A DNA stretch of 37,570 nt, taken from a virus. The stretch spans positions 1-37,570 of IMG/VR virus record IMGVR_UViG_3300025671_000188. One strand, given 5' to 3'. This document shows, piece after piece, positions 1 through 7,749 of this stretch (position 1 is the stretch's first letter; every line of letters begins with the position of its first letter). The notes under the pieces were generated by a model. That model saw only the letters and a list, made by a program, of their open reading frames with translations, ran no database searches and had not been told where the DNA came from. Both the position numbers and the translations under genes were made by a program.

Positions 1-12
1 ACTCTTTTCTTT

Positions 13-681
13 TTAATAAAGTCTAATATTATCTCCTCTTACAACTTTACTGGAGACATATTGAGAACTTCCTGATTCATATGGTAAGAGGTTGTCCATA
101 TCATCAAGAACAAGATTAATATATTGATCTTTTAGAACATAGATATTTCTTCTTTTATTCTGAAGTCTTTCTTCATAAATGTAATTTGTGACTTCATCAG
201 TAATTTGAGTAGCTGTTCTTTCGGTATTTGTTCCTGGATCATAAAAGGTTATAGAATAATTCTGAGGGACTTCTAAACCTTTTGGAAGAACAACTCTTCC
301 TTGTGAATTCTTCACTTCTTTTGATTCATAATGATGAGAAGAGTATATTTTTTCTTCATCTCCATATTTTGAGATGAGATAATTATAGAAAGATTGTTGA
401 GTCAATGGCCATTCGGTTTCAAGATTAACAATATTGTTTGACATCATAATTAACCAGTCAAAGTTAGAGTCATTATACACCTTGAAGGCTACATTATCTG
501 GTCTTTCATCTCCAATAATTGTATATTTTGTAAAATAAGAAGCATCATTAAAGATGTCTGGTCTTACTTGAAGTCTCTTGAAGAGATTTTTGACTCTGAC
601 ATAATCTCCAATACGTTTAGCTCCCTGAAGACGGCTAACGTAATCGAAATCTGGAACATATCTGAAAAAAGGTTTAGCCAT
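13..681 (-). CDS. 53: Baseplate wedge subunit gp53
   Basis: This 222-residue protein is the likely gp53 baseplate wedge subunit, which in T4 joins wedges around the hub. Its N-terminus (KPFFRYVPDFDYVSR) and the segments GDERPDNVAFKVY (about residues 58-70) and LDDMDNLLPYESGSSQYVS near the C-terminus read like the gp53 family of marine T4-like phages. The WLIMMSNNI segment (76-84) followed by TEWPLT is a typical gp53 core. No signal peptide or membrane helix is seen. It starts two bases after the stop of the gp48 gene on the same strand, so the two are surely co-transcribed and probably translationally coupled. The T4 protein is about 196 residues, so the length is normal. Confidence 0.85.
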   Translation of the reverse strand: MAKPFFRYVPDFDYVSRLQGAKRIGDYVRVKNLFKRLQVRPDIFNDASYFTKYTIIGDERPDNVAFKVYNDSNFDWLIMMSNNIVNLETEWPLTQQSFYNYLISKYGDEEKIYSSHHYESKEVKNSQGRVVLPKGLEVPQNYSITFYDPGTNTERTATQITDEVTNYIYEERLQNKRRNIYVLKDQYINLVLDDMDNLLPYESGSSQYVSSKVVRGDNIRLY

Positions 682-683
682 TT

Positions 684-2183
684 TTAGTACCCCATACCGG
701 ATGTTTGATCTTCTTCATAAATTGGTTCGATTTCACCGAAACTTAGTGATAAATTATATGCTGTCATAGAAGGAACATCTTTATAAGTCATATAAGAACC
801 ATCAGGTGTGTAATCGACACTGAGATTTGTTAGTGCACATGGTTTAAATTTATGCATGAATGGATGTTGCCCACTTCCTTGATAAATATATTCTAATTTA
901 AATATATCTGGAAATTTCAAGAAAAGTTTCCCTTCAGTTTTCTTTGGTGCTGAAGCTCTTTTAAGTGTTAAGATAATATCACGAATTACTTGAGCTTCTG
1001 CTGGTTCTCTAGGAGTAAGTTTAAAGTTGAATTTAAATTGTCTAAGTCGAGGGCCATTAAATAACAACTCAAGATTGGGATTAATGACCTGTCCAGTTTT
1101 TCTTCCCGTTACATTAGTACCGACTATTTTTCCAGCAAAATAGGCTTTTACAAAATCTTCTAGATTTTGTTCATTCAAATATCCCGAAACATCTTGTCCG
1201 GCTCTTTTAAAGGTATCAATCATAGTTTGATATGCCTGTTTAATACCTTGTGATTGTCCTGCAGCTCCCAATGCACCCATAATAACATCAGAGGCTGTTC
1301 TTTCTAATTCATTTAAGGTGTCACCACCCCAATTAATAGAAGTTGTTTCACTTAAAGCTGGTTGCATTGGTAAGTAGATAGTTCCTTGACTTTGTGAATT
1401 TCGATACCTTCCTTGCCCACCTCCTGCACTAAGAGAAGGTATGTATTTGATAATGTCAATTTTTATATAATCTAAACCAACAGGATCATTTAATGGATAA
1501 CTTAAACGACCTCCACCACCACTACTTGCAGGAGCTCCCCCAGCCCCACCTTGATCAAAAAAGTTTTGATTTAAATCAAACTCTGAACCATCTCCAAAAA
1601 AAGTACTATCTGGAACAGTAGAAGGAGATCCTATATCTCCACTTTGATCGAAAAAGTTTTGATTTAAATCAAACGGAGAACCATTTTCTAATGTTTGGAA
1701 AAGTCCTCCTATATTAGGATCTGCAACTGGTGTTCCTCCACTATTAATAACTTCCCCTGTGGTTCGATTTGTTACTCCAGGAATACGACTATTAAAGTGA
1801 GATTGTCTTATATTTTCTGCATCACCGATACCATCATAATTAGCATCACTGTTAAGAATTTGAGTTCTTACTTCATTACCGAGAGCAGTTCCAGAATTAC
1901 CAAGTCCAATACCTGTAGCACCTGGAGTATTTCCGAAGAGAAATTGTTGTGAAAATTCAAGTGGTGTTAATTGATTTGTTGCACCTGGTCTTGAATTATA
2001 AGCATTTACAAATTCAGTTTCATTTGGAAATTCCCAATTTTTTGCAGGATTATTTGATCCAGCAGAAGTTGCCCATATTGTACCTGATGTTGGATCTCTC
2101 CAAGTTGTATTTCCTGTGGCTGGATCAGTTCCAATTTCGACTCTCAGACCATTCCATGTAGTTATTTGTTTTACTTCTGCCAT
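684..2183 (-). CDS. 48: Baseplate tail-tube cap gp48
   Basis: The C-terminal half (about residues 230-499) looks like gp48, the protein that caps the hub and starts tail-tube growth. The segments RLSYPLNDPVGLDYIKIDI, GTIYLPMQPALSETTSINW, NLELLFNGPRLRQFKFNFKL and a C-terminus ending in LSFGEIEPIYEEDQTSGMGY are in the expected order. The N-terminal 220 residues are low-complexity, rich in Asn, Gly and Ser, and contain a duplicated peptide FDLNQNFFDQ about 31 residues apart, an extension T4 gp48 does not have. A GATAAATA late promoter lies just upstream on the minus strand. gp48 and gp54 share a tail-tube fold, so a gp54 label cannot be wholly excluded, but gene order next to 53 favours gp48. 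Confidence 0.8.
   Translation of the reverse strand: MAEVKQITTWNGLRVEIGTDPATGNTTWRDPTSGTIWATSAGSNNPAKNWEFPNETEFVNAYNSRPGATNQLTPLEFSQQFLFGNTPGATGIGLGNSGTALGNEVRTQILNSDANYDGIGDAENIRQSHFNSRIPGVTNRTTGEVINSGGTPVADPNIGGLFQTLENGSPFDLNQNFFDQSGDIGSPSTVPDSTFFGDGSEFDLNQNFFDQGGAGGAPASSGGGGRLSYPLNDPVGLDYIKIDIIKYIPSLSAGGGQGRYRNSQSQGTIYLPMQPALSETTSINWGGDTLNELERTASDVIMGALGAAGQSQGIKQAYQTMIDTFKRAGQDVSGYLNEQNLEDFVKAYFAGKIVGTNVTGRKTGQVINPNLELLFNGPRLRQFKFNFKLTPREPAEAQVIRDIILTLKRASAPKKTEGKLFLKFPDIFKLEYIYQGSGQHPFMHKFKPCALTNLSVDYTPDGSYMTYKDVPSMTAYNLSLSFGEIEPIYEEDQTSGMGY
1551..1674. repeat. Duplicated 31-bp segment with 16-bp palindrome inside gene 48
   Basis: Two 31-bp copies differing at one base occupy 1551-1581 and 1644-1674, 93 bp apart and in frame. 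Each holds the perfect 16-bp palindrome TTTGATTTAAATCAAA (1565-1580 and 1658-1673). At protein level the copies encode the repeated FDLNQNFFDQ peptide of gp48. A recent in-frame duplication explains this most simply. Confidence 0.85.
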
Positions 2184-2208
2184 TTGATATGCATAAAACT
2201 GGTCTAGT

Positions 2209-2592
2209 TTAGTTATTTATCTTGAACTTTTGATATGGAATTGACCTTAAATCTTCCAATTCCATAGGATAAACTACATGAAGATTTCCAATGACTTCTG
2301 TCCATCTATAATTTCTATAATCTCCCCAGTGATAATTTATTCCTCTAAATCCCCATCTGAAAAGACCAACACAAGCGATTAGTGGATGTTCATCATATTC
2401 TATTCTTGGAGTGATGGGTTTATATATGAATGTATAATATCTACCAACATCAGGGACAACAACAGTATCTGTCAGAGTTTCTATGATCGTAAGCATCATA
2501 TCATCAGGGTCTGTTGTTCCTGATAATATGTCTATTAATTTCTCTGTTCTATCTGTTTCGTTTCTTAGATACTCTTCTTGTTCTTTGTCCAT
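2209..2592 (-). CDS. Conserved-looking hypothetical protein between genes 4 and 48
   Basis: I do not recognise a named function for this 127-residue protein. It is acidic at the N-terminus (DKEQEEYLRNETDRTEKLIDIL, probably helical). Its core is rich in Tyr, Trp and Arg (RWGFRGINYHWGDYRNYRW, about 79-97), like a folded virion or assembly protein. Its start lies 44 bases inside gene 4 in another frame, and its stop is followed after 25 bases by the start of gene 48, so it belongs to the 4-48-53 transcription unit. The late promoter for gene 48 lies over its last codons. A small baseplate or head-assembly factor is a reasonable guess from position only. Confidence 0.75.
   Translation of the reverse strand: MDKEQEEYLRNETDRTEKLIDILSGTTDPDDMMLTIIETLTDTVVVPDVGRYYTFIYKPITPRIEYDEHPLIACVGLFRWGFRGINYHWGDYRNYRWTEVIGNLHVVYPMELEDLRSIPYQKFKINN
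2214..2221 (-). promoter_or_regulatory. Late promoter (GATAAATA) for genes 48-53
   Basis: Read on the minus strand the sequence is GATAAATA, the T4-type late -10 element, 31 bases before the gene 48 start. It overlaps the last codons of the hypothetical gene upstream. Confidence 0.6.
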
Positions 2593-3046
2593 AAGGTTTG
2601 ATACCTAAATCGTTTTCTGTAAGAACTTTGAACTCTAAAGAGTTATCTTCTGCAAACTCTCGAGCATATTTCCACTTAGCTTGATTTACAGCATATGTTT
2701 TCACTTCATTGATATAAGTTTTAGTTACTCTAGAAGGTTTTTTTGGTTCTAGAGTTTGTCTCAGAGGTTTAATTTCAACAATATATTTCTTTATCTCACC
2801 ATTTGAATGTTTAACCTTAACAAAACCATCAGGATAGTATCTATGAACTCTATTATCTACGGGTGAAACATAGGGAATTGAGAATTCTTCACTGGCATAC
2901 TCTAAAACATTATCATTTCTATCACACCATTGAAGAAAATGTAATTCCCAAGAACTTCTATAAACAATATTATTAGGATCTCCTAGATATTTGTTTGGAT
3001 TCTGTGGGTGAAATTTTCCTTGATGCCATTTACTATCTTTCGGCAT
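2549..3046 (-). CDS. 4: Head completion protein gp4 (PD-(D/E)xK nuclease-like fold)
   Basis: This 165-residue protein matches gp4 (also called gp50/65), which acts after DNA packaging to finish the head for tail joining. The family has a TnsA-like nuclease fold and the key residues are visible: YRSSWELHFLQW with Glu34, YPDG with Asp73, and the ExK pair in VEIKP (Glu91, Lys93). The protein ends in a basic tail (RTRRVSKKRNR), in line with DNA contact. The length is close to the T4 protein (about 150 residues). A TATAAATA late promoter lies about 30 bases upstream on the minus strand. It is the first gene of the minus-strand unit and diverges from the gp54-like gene. Confidence 0.88.
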   Translation of the reverse strand: MPKDSKWHQGKFHPQNPNKYLGDPNNIVYRSSWELHFLQWCDRNDNVLEYASEEFSIPYVSPVDNRVHRYYPDGFVKVKHSNGEIKKYIVEIKPLRQTLEPKKPSRVTKTYINEVKTYAVNQAKWKYAREFAEDNSLEFKVLTENDLGIKPYGQRTRRVSKKRNR

Positions 3047-3074
3047 TTCATATACATAGTAATATCAATAAGAG

Positions 3075-3082
3075 TATTTATA
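3075..3082 (-). promoter_or_regulatory. Late promoter (TATAAATA) for gene 4
   Basis: The minus strand carries TATAAATA, a perfect match to the T4 late promoter consensus, ending about 28 bases before the gene 4 start. On the plus strand the same bases lie between the likely ribosome binding site and the start codon of the divergent gp54-like gene. Confidence 0.75.
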
Positions 3083-3083
3083 G

Positions 3084-3722
3084 ATGCCAGGACCAAGTCC
3101 AAATAGGTTTTCAGCTTCTCAGATAAAAAGTAGATTATTACATAATGCTCAGACATCTGTTTATCAAGTAAGATTGACACCACCTGATTCTGTTATTGGT
3201 TTTTTAAGCAGTAGGGGATTTAGTTATTTTGGTCAGGGTGAAGATGTTGAATTGAGATGTGAATCAGCTTCTTTACCTGGAAGTTCATTTTCAACACACT
3301 CACAAGAAAATGACTATCATGGTGTGAGTGAGAAAATGGCATATAGAAGGTTATATGATTCGACCACTGATTTTACCTTCTATGTTGGTAGAGATTATGG
3401 TGTCATTGAAATGTTTGATGGTTGGATGGATTACATCGCTAATGTTAATCCATTGGATGAATTTAGAGGTCAATACGCTCACCATAGAATGAATTATCCT
3501 CTTGGTGGAACTGGATATCAGAGTAATGTTTTTGTTAGTAAGTTTGAGAAAGATTTAGATCGACCAGGATACAATAGTAGAAGATACTTAGAATATGAAT
3601 TTGTAAGAGCATTTCCACTGAATATGATTGCAACTCCAGTTTCATATGCACCAAGTGACACACTAAGATGTACAGTTTCTATGTCATATATTCGTTATGT
3701 AAAACAAAGAAAAAATGGCTAA
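3084..3722 (+). CDS. 54: Tail-tube-fold baseplate protein, probably gp54 (tail-tube initiator)
   Basis: This 212-residue protein looks like a tail-tube (gp19) family member. Segments such as RCESASLPGSSFSTHS, FTFYVGRDYGVIEMFDGWMDYI (about 112-133) and LEYEFVRAFPLNMIATPVSY followed by a final beta strand give the alternating beta pattern of that fold. In T4-like genomes the proteins of this fold are gp19, gp48 and gp54. gp48 is already present next door and gp19 normally sits beside the tail sheath gene, so gp54, which nucleates the tail tube on the baseplate, is the best choice by context. T4 gp54 is longer (about 320 residues), so this would be a compact form. Purines at 3070-3074 (AAGAG) may serve as ribosome binding site. 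Confidence 0.55.
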   Translation: MPGPSPNRFSASQIKSRLLHNAQTSVYQVRLTPPDSVIGFLSSRGFSYFGQGEDVELRCESASLPGSSFSTHSQENDYHGVSEKMAYRRLYDSTTDFTFYVGRDYGVIEMFDGWMDYIANVNPLDEFRGQYAHHRMNYPLGGTGYQSNVFVSKFEKDLDRPGYNSRRYLEYEFVRAFPLNMIATPVSYAPSDTLRCTVSMSYIRYVKQRKNG

Positions 3723-3730
3723 TAAGTTGA

Positions 3731-3738
3731 AATAAATA
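3731..3738 (+). promoter_or_regulatory. Late promoter candidate (AATAAATA) for gene 26
   Basis: AATAAATA lies in the 44-base gap after the gp54-like gene and 28 bases before the gene 26 start, at the distance seen for the other late elements in this window. It probably drives the long tail/hub unit starting with gene 26. Confidence 0.5.
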
Positions 3739-3766
3739 AAACAACTGAACTTGTTATCAAGACATC

Positions 3767-4486
3767 ATGCCATTACCAAAAATTGCTACACCAACATATG
3801 AGTTGGAATTGCCTTCTACAAAAAGTACGATTAAGTATAGACCATTTTTAGTTAAGGAAGAAAAACTCCTGGTTCTTGCATTGGAAAGTGAGGATACAAA
3901 AGAAATTACGACAGCAATTAAATCTGTTATTAAGAATTGTATTCAGACAAGAGGAATTAAAGTAGAAACACTTCCTACATTTGATATTGAATATTTGTTC
4001 TTGAATATTCGTGGTAAATCAGTTGGTGAAGAGGTTGAGGTTAATATCATTGCACCAGATGATGGTGAGACACAAATTTCTGTAACTATTGCTCTCAATG
4101 ATATTAAAGTTGTAGAACACGAAGATCATAACAAACAAATTAAACTTGATGATAATTTAATGATGGAGATGAAGTATCCTTCTCTCGATCAATTTATCAA
4201 GAATAATTTTGATTTTGACCAAAGAAATAATATTGATCAATCATTTGAATTGATTTCTACTTGTATTGATAAGATTTATAATGAAGATGAAGTTTGGTCT
4301 ACTTCTGATGTTTCAAAGAAAGAAGTTATTGAATTCTTAGAACAGATGAATTCTCTTCAGTTCAAACAGATTGAGAAGTTTTTTGAGACGATGCCTAAAC
4401 TTTCACATACTTTGAATGTTGTGAATCCAAAAACAAAAGTGAAGAGTAGTGTCGTTCTGGAGGGATTATCTAGTTTTTTCGCATAG
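3767..4486 (+). CDS. 26: Baseplate hub/tail assembly chaperone gp26
   Basis: This 239-residue protein resembles the gp26 family of marine T4-like phages. It starts MPLPKIATPTYELELPST, followed by the conserved stretch YRPFLVKEEKLLVLALESED (25-44), and ends with LNVVNPKTKVKSSVVLEGLSSFFA. In T4, genes 26 and 51 act in hub assembly and lie side by side, as here. The stop codon at 4484 is preceded by a T-TTT-TTC heptamer in the correct phase for -1 slippage. A fraction of ribosomes may therefore make a longer gp26-gp51 fusion of about 301 residues, as lambda does with gpG and gpGT. The tape-measure-like genes follow directly, which fits a tail assembly chaperone role. Confidence 0.8.
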   Translation: MPLPKIATPTYELELPSTKSTIKYRPFLVKEEKLLVLALESEDTKEITTAIKSVIKNCIQTRGIKVETLPTFDIEYLFLNIRGKSVGEEVEVNIIAPDDGETQISVTIALNDIKVVEHEDHNKQIKLDDNLMMEMKYPSLDQFIKNNFDFDQRNNIDQSFELISTCIDKIYNEDEVWSTSDVSKKEVIEFLEQMNSLQFKQIEKFFETMPKLSHTLNVVNPKTKVKSSVVLEGLSSFFA

Positions 4487-4504
4487 GATTGATCCATATG
4501 GATC
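4474..4504 (+). promoter_or_regulatory. Candidate programmed -1 frameshift site (gp26 to gp51)
   Basis: The heptamer TTTTTTC at 4474-4480 is phased T-TTT-TTC in the gp26 frame, a canonical X-XXY-YYZ slippery sequence. It lies one codon before the gp26 stop (TAG, 4484-4486). Ten bases after it comes GATCCATATGGATC (4491-4504), a perfect palindrome that could form a 5-bp RNA hairpin. After slipping back one base the ribosome reads the 4489-4671 frame without a stop, giving a fusion of about 238 + 63 residues. Confidence 0.65.
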
Positions 4505-4671
4505 TTGAGAACTACTTCAGATTAAATTTTGCTCTGATGCAGTACCATAAATATTCATTGACTGAGATTGAAAATATGATGCCATGGGAACGTGACATCT
4601 ATGTTATATTACTTCAACAGCATCTTGAGGAAGAAGAACTGAAACAAAAACAACGAAATGGCACGACGTAA
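4498..4671 (+). CDS. 51: gp51-like hub assembly factor / frameshift extension of gp26
   Basis: This reading frame gives 57 residues from the ATG at 4498. The open frame reaches upstream through TTG 4489 to the slippery site. The protein contains LTEIENMMPWERDIYVILLQQHLEEEE, a helical segment with the MPWERDIY motif typical of the second half of tail assembly chaperones in other phages. T4 gp51 is far longer (about 249 residues), so the name rests on position between gene 26 and the large tail genes. It may be made by internal start (AGGA at 4485-4488, nine bases before ATG), by -1 frameshift from gp26, or both. It overlaps the next gene by 14 bases. Confidence 0.6.
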   Translation: MDLENYFRLNFALMQYHKYSLTEIENMMPWERDIYVILLQQHLEEEELKQKQRNGTT

Positions 4672-7600
4672 TTTACGAAAAGCTTACGAGTTCAAACTTG
4701 GTAAAGAACGTGCCAGTAAATTGTCTGATGAGCAAATAAATTTGCTCTCAAAGTATTACAACTCTTTAAGTGAATCTGAACAGAGTTCGATTGATAATGC
4801 CATTTCACAAGGAAGAACTAATGATCTTTCCGAAATGGCTGATGTATTTATTGCGGAGAGTGAAGAAAGTGTTGTAACTGAATCTCCGGAAGAAACTATT
4901 CCAGAAGGTCTTGATGACCTTTTGAATGAAGTTAAGGGAAATGAAAATAATGAGGAAGAAACCATTCCAGAAGGTCTTGATGATCTTCTCAAAAGTATAC
5001 AAGAAGTCAAAGAAAAAGTAGAAGATAAACCAGAAGATAAATCAAGTGCTCTTGTTACATATGAACCAACAAGAGATGAAGAACTAGTTGATGAAGAAGT
5101 AGATGAGAGAATTTTAAATATTCTTGGTTTAGATGATGTAGTAGGTATTGACTACGGAACTTATAAAACTCTTCTCAAAGAGAAGATGATTGCTGGTAGA
5201 ATGACTGATAGTCAAATGCCAACAGAAGAAGTAGAACTTCTCACAAATGAATATAAAAGAGTTAAGTCAGAAACTGGTAGATTTAAGATTAGAAAGAAGA
5301 AAATATCTGTAGAATCTTTTACTGAAGAACCACAAAAATCAGAAACAAAACCACAAAAGGCTCAAGTAACTCCTCTTCTTCCTGGTGTTAACTTAAAAAG
5401 GGAAGAAGAGGAAAAGGAAGATCAGAAAGAAGAAGATAAAAAACAGACAGATTCAATTGAAGATTTAAAGACATTTGTAGAAAGATCTCTCGTCCCTGCC
5501 TTATCAAAAGTAGAAAAGAATTTAGAAGGAATCATTTCCACTATAGAAAAACAAGTTGAACTTGAATCCAAACAAGAGAAAAAAGAAAGAATTGCTGCTG
5601 AAAAAACTAAAAAGAGAGTAAGAGAAGAAAAATCGGAAACACCAAAAGAAAATAAGTTTGCAAAAACTCTTGACAAAATTGCAAAACCTGTAAAAGGATT
5701 CATTGAAAGAATTATAGAAATTCTTAGTTCTTTTCTTATTGGTTCTGGTCTCTTACGATTGATTGATATTCTCAAGGATCCAATGGGATATCTTGATAGA
5801 ATAGTTGATTGGACAAATGGAATTATAAAAGGTATAGAGGATCAGATTAAAAAAATAATATCTCCCTTTTATGATGCTGTTAATTTTGTAATATCACAAA
5901 TCAATAATATAGGACAAAAAATTGAAGATACTTTGAATTCTGTTAGGAGTCTTTTTGGTCAACAACCTGATGACAATATTTTTACTCCCATTGATCCTGT
6001 AAAAGTTCCGGATAAAATTCTTCCAAGAATACCAGACCCAAATCCAGAAACTGGACCTGATGCTAAAAATCCTCAACAACCTAGTAGCCAACCAGCTCAA
6101 CCACAATCATCTAGTAGCCAACCAGCTCAACAATTGGCTGGTGGTGGTGAAGTGATTAATATTCAAAATATTTCTTATCAAGGTGGTGGAGATGTAAATA
6201 AAGATTCTGGAATCACCATTACTGGAATGGGTCCCGACACTCAACTCATTGCAGCACAACCTGGTGAAATTGTAATGAGTAAGAAGGCAGTTGATGCCTA
6301 TGGTGCTGATACTCTTCTTTCTATGAATAAAGAAGCTGGAGGCACTAATATACCTCGTATGGGAAATGTCGGTATTCCTGGATATAAGGATGGTGGTATA
6401 GTTGCTGGTGCTCCATTTGATGTCCTCATTCCACTAGACCACACTAAAAAGGCTAGAACCATTCCTGACACACCTAACGGTAATACCTTTGTAGCGTCTA
6501 ACCAGACTGGTGCGATGGGTGAGGAGAGGAAAGGTCAGGACCCTGCTGTTCGTATTATTAAACAGAGACTAGAAGAGCTTGGAGTAAGAACAAAAATTTA
6601 TACACCAGAGATGGCAGGTGACTATCAAACTTATGACAGATATATCAGAAATATGGCATCGAAGGGTGTCAACATCATACCTATCCACTTCGATGCTGGT
6701 ATTGACTATAACCCCAACAATCCCACGTATGGTAAGCAAGTTGGAACAGGGTTCATGACTATCACTGGTGAGGGTGATAGTGGTGATGCTGCTTTGGCTG
6801 AATCTATTGCCGATGTATTGAAATCCTTCCAGTCAAAAAATCCTGATCTTGGTGACTTTGAAGAAAATAGTCAAGGTAATCTTACTGTCAATCTGTCTGG
6901 CAAAACACCCGCAACTCTTATTGAGTTAGGTATCATGGAGTATTGGAGAAAGAAATACGGAAATGATTTTACATCCACACCAGAGTTCACTAACTTTGCT
7001 AAAGATATTGCTGATGCTATCGCAAAAGGTGTAGGAGCTGATCCTAATAATAAAAGTGTAGGTGATAATCTTAATGATAAGAGTGGAGGAAGTGTGATAA
7101 CCACCTCTAAAGAAGCCCATGACGAATTTAAAAAGTTGAAACCTGGTAGTGGGGATAAAATTAGTGTCCCAGGTGTGGGTAGTATTGTGGCCGGTAGGAG
7201 TATTTTCCAGACGCCTATGGTGAAATACTTTAATAAAAATGGTGAACAAGTCACTAAATTTGAGTGGGAAAAAGGATTTAAAAAAGTTAATCCAACACTA
7301 CCATCTACATCACCTAAATCTACTACTCCTAATGCTAAACCTGGTGCTGGTATGTGGACACCAGATGGTTTCCTAACACCTGAAGAACTGACAGAGAGGA
7401 TGTTAACAACACCTCAACCACCAGCACAACCACCAGCACAACCACCAGCACAAGTAAGACCACCAGCACAAGTAAGACCACCAGCACAACCACCAGCACA
7501 ACCACCAGCACAACCACCAGCACAAGTAAGACCACCACAACCTCCAAGTAGGACTATTACACCACCTAGTAGTAGAAGTAGAGTAATTCCACTTCCTATT

Positions 7601-7747
7601 CCTTCTGCTGGTGGAGGTTCACAAAAAAGTCCAATTCTTAGTGGTTCTGGGGCTAATCAAAAACAAGCACCATCATTTAGTTCTACAGATGTAAACAATC
7701 CTGAACTTATCGTCGTTAAAGCAATATACAACATAGTAGGTAATTAA
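4658..7747 (+). CDS. Tape-measure-like tail protein with N-acetylmuramoyl-L-alanine amidase (Amidase_3) domain
   Basis: The 1029 residues fall into clear parts. There is an acidic start with two copies of EETIPEGLDDLL, then a long charged coiled-coil region (about 200-345), then a hydrophobic helix ILSSFLIGSGLLRLIDIL (about 353-371). A tape-measure-like motif follows (AAQPGEIVMSKKAVDAYGADTL). Residues about 582-790 look like an amidase domain, with possible zinc and catalytic residues His595 (LDHTKK), Glu622/623, His677 (IPIHFDA) and Glu756 (TLIELG). A Pro-Pro-Ala-Gln linker and a Gly/Ser-rich tail end it. Such an enzyme cuts the amide bond between muramic acid and peptide. The gene follows a chaperone pair with a slippery site, the usual place of a tape-measure gene. 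I infer that it helps set tail length and opens the cell wall during injection. Confidence 0.65.
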   Translation: MARRNLRKAYEFKLGKERASKLSDEQINLLSKYYNSLSESEQSSIDNAISQGRTNDLSEMADVFIAESEESVVTESPEETIPEGLDDLLNEVKGNENNEEETIPEGLDDLLKSIQEVKEKVEDKPEDKSSALVTYEPTRDEELVDEEVDERILNILGLDDVVGIDYGTYKTLLKEKMIAGRMTDSQMPTEEVELLTNEYKRVKSETGRFKIRKKKISVESFTEEPQKSETKPQKAQVTPLLPGVNLKREEEEKEDQKEEDKKQTDSIEDLKTFVERSLVPALSKVEKNLEGIISTIEKQVELESKQEKKERIAAEKTKKRVREEKSETPKENKFAKTLDKIAKPVKGFIERIIEILSSFLIGSGLLRLIDILKDPMGYLDRIVDWTNGIIKGIEDQIKKIISPFYDAVNFVISQINNIGQKIEDTLNSVRSLFGQQPDDNIFTPIDPVKVPDKILPRIPDPNPETGPDAKNPQQPSSQPAQPQSSSSQPAQQLAGGGEVINIQNISYQGGGDVNKDSGITITGMGPDTQLIAAQPGEIVMSKKAVDAYGADTLLSMNKEAGGTNIPRMGNVGIPGYKDGGIVAGAPFDVLIPLDHTKKARTIPDTPNGNTFVASNQTGAMGEERKGQDPAVRIIKQRLEELGVRTKIYTPEMAGDYQTYDRYIRNMASKGVNIIPIHFDAGIDYNPNNPTYGKQVGTGFMTITGEGDSGDAALAESIADVLKSFQSKNPDLGDFEENSQGNLTVNLSGKTPATLIELGIMEYWRKKYGNDFTSTPEFTNFAKDIADAIAKGVGADPNNKSVGDNLNDKSGGSVITTSKEAHDEFKKLKPGSGDKISVPGVGSIVAGRSIFQTPMVKYFNKNGEQVTKFEWEKGFKKVNPTLPSTSPKSTTPNAKPGAGMWTPDGFLTPEELTERMLTTPQPPAQPPAQPPAQVRPPAQVRPPAQPPAQPPAQPPAQVRPPQPPSRTITPPSSRSRVIPLPIPSAGGGSQKSPILSGSGANQKQAPSFSSTDVNNPELIVVKAIYNIVGN
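7414..7545 (+). repeat. Pro-Pro-Ala-Gln coding tandem repeat
   Basis: A 12-bp unit (CCACCAGCACAA, with GTAAGA insertions) is repeated about ten times and codes for a PPAQ / PPAQVR linker near the C-terminus of the amidase-bearing protein. The same unit recurs at 11092-11163 in the next gene. Its low complexity also opens the reverse strand, which explains a false minus-strand reading frame here. Confidence 0.85.
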
Positions 7748-7749
7748 TC

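Noticed and set aside
7335-7547. Minus-strand Val/Leu-rich frame
   Set aside because: It is the reverse of the PPAQ-coding repeat, with no ribosome binding site. The same applies to the minus frames at 10826-11318.
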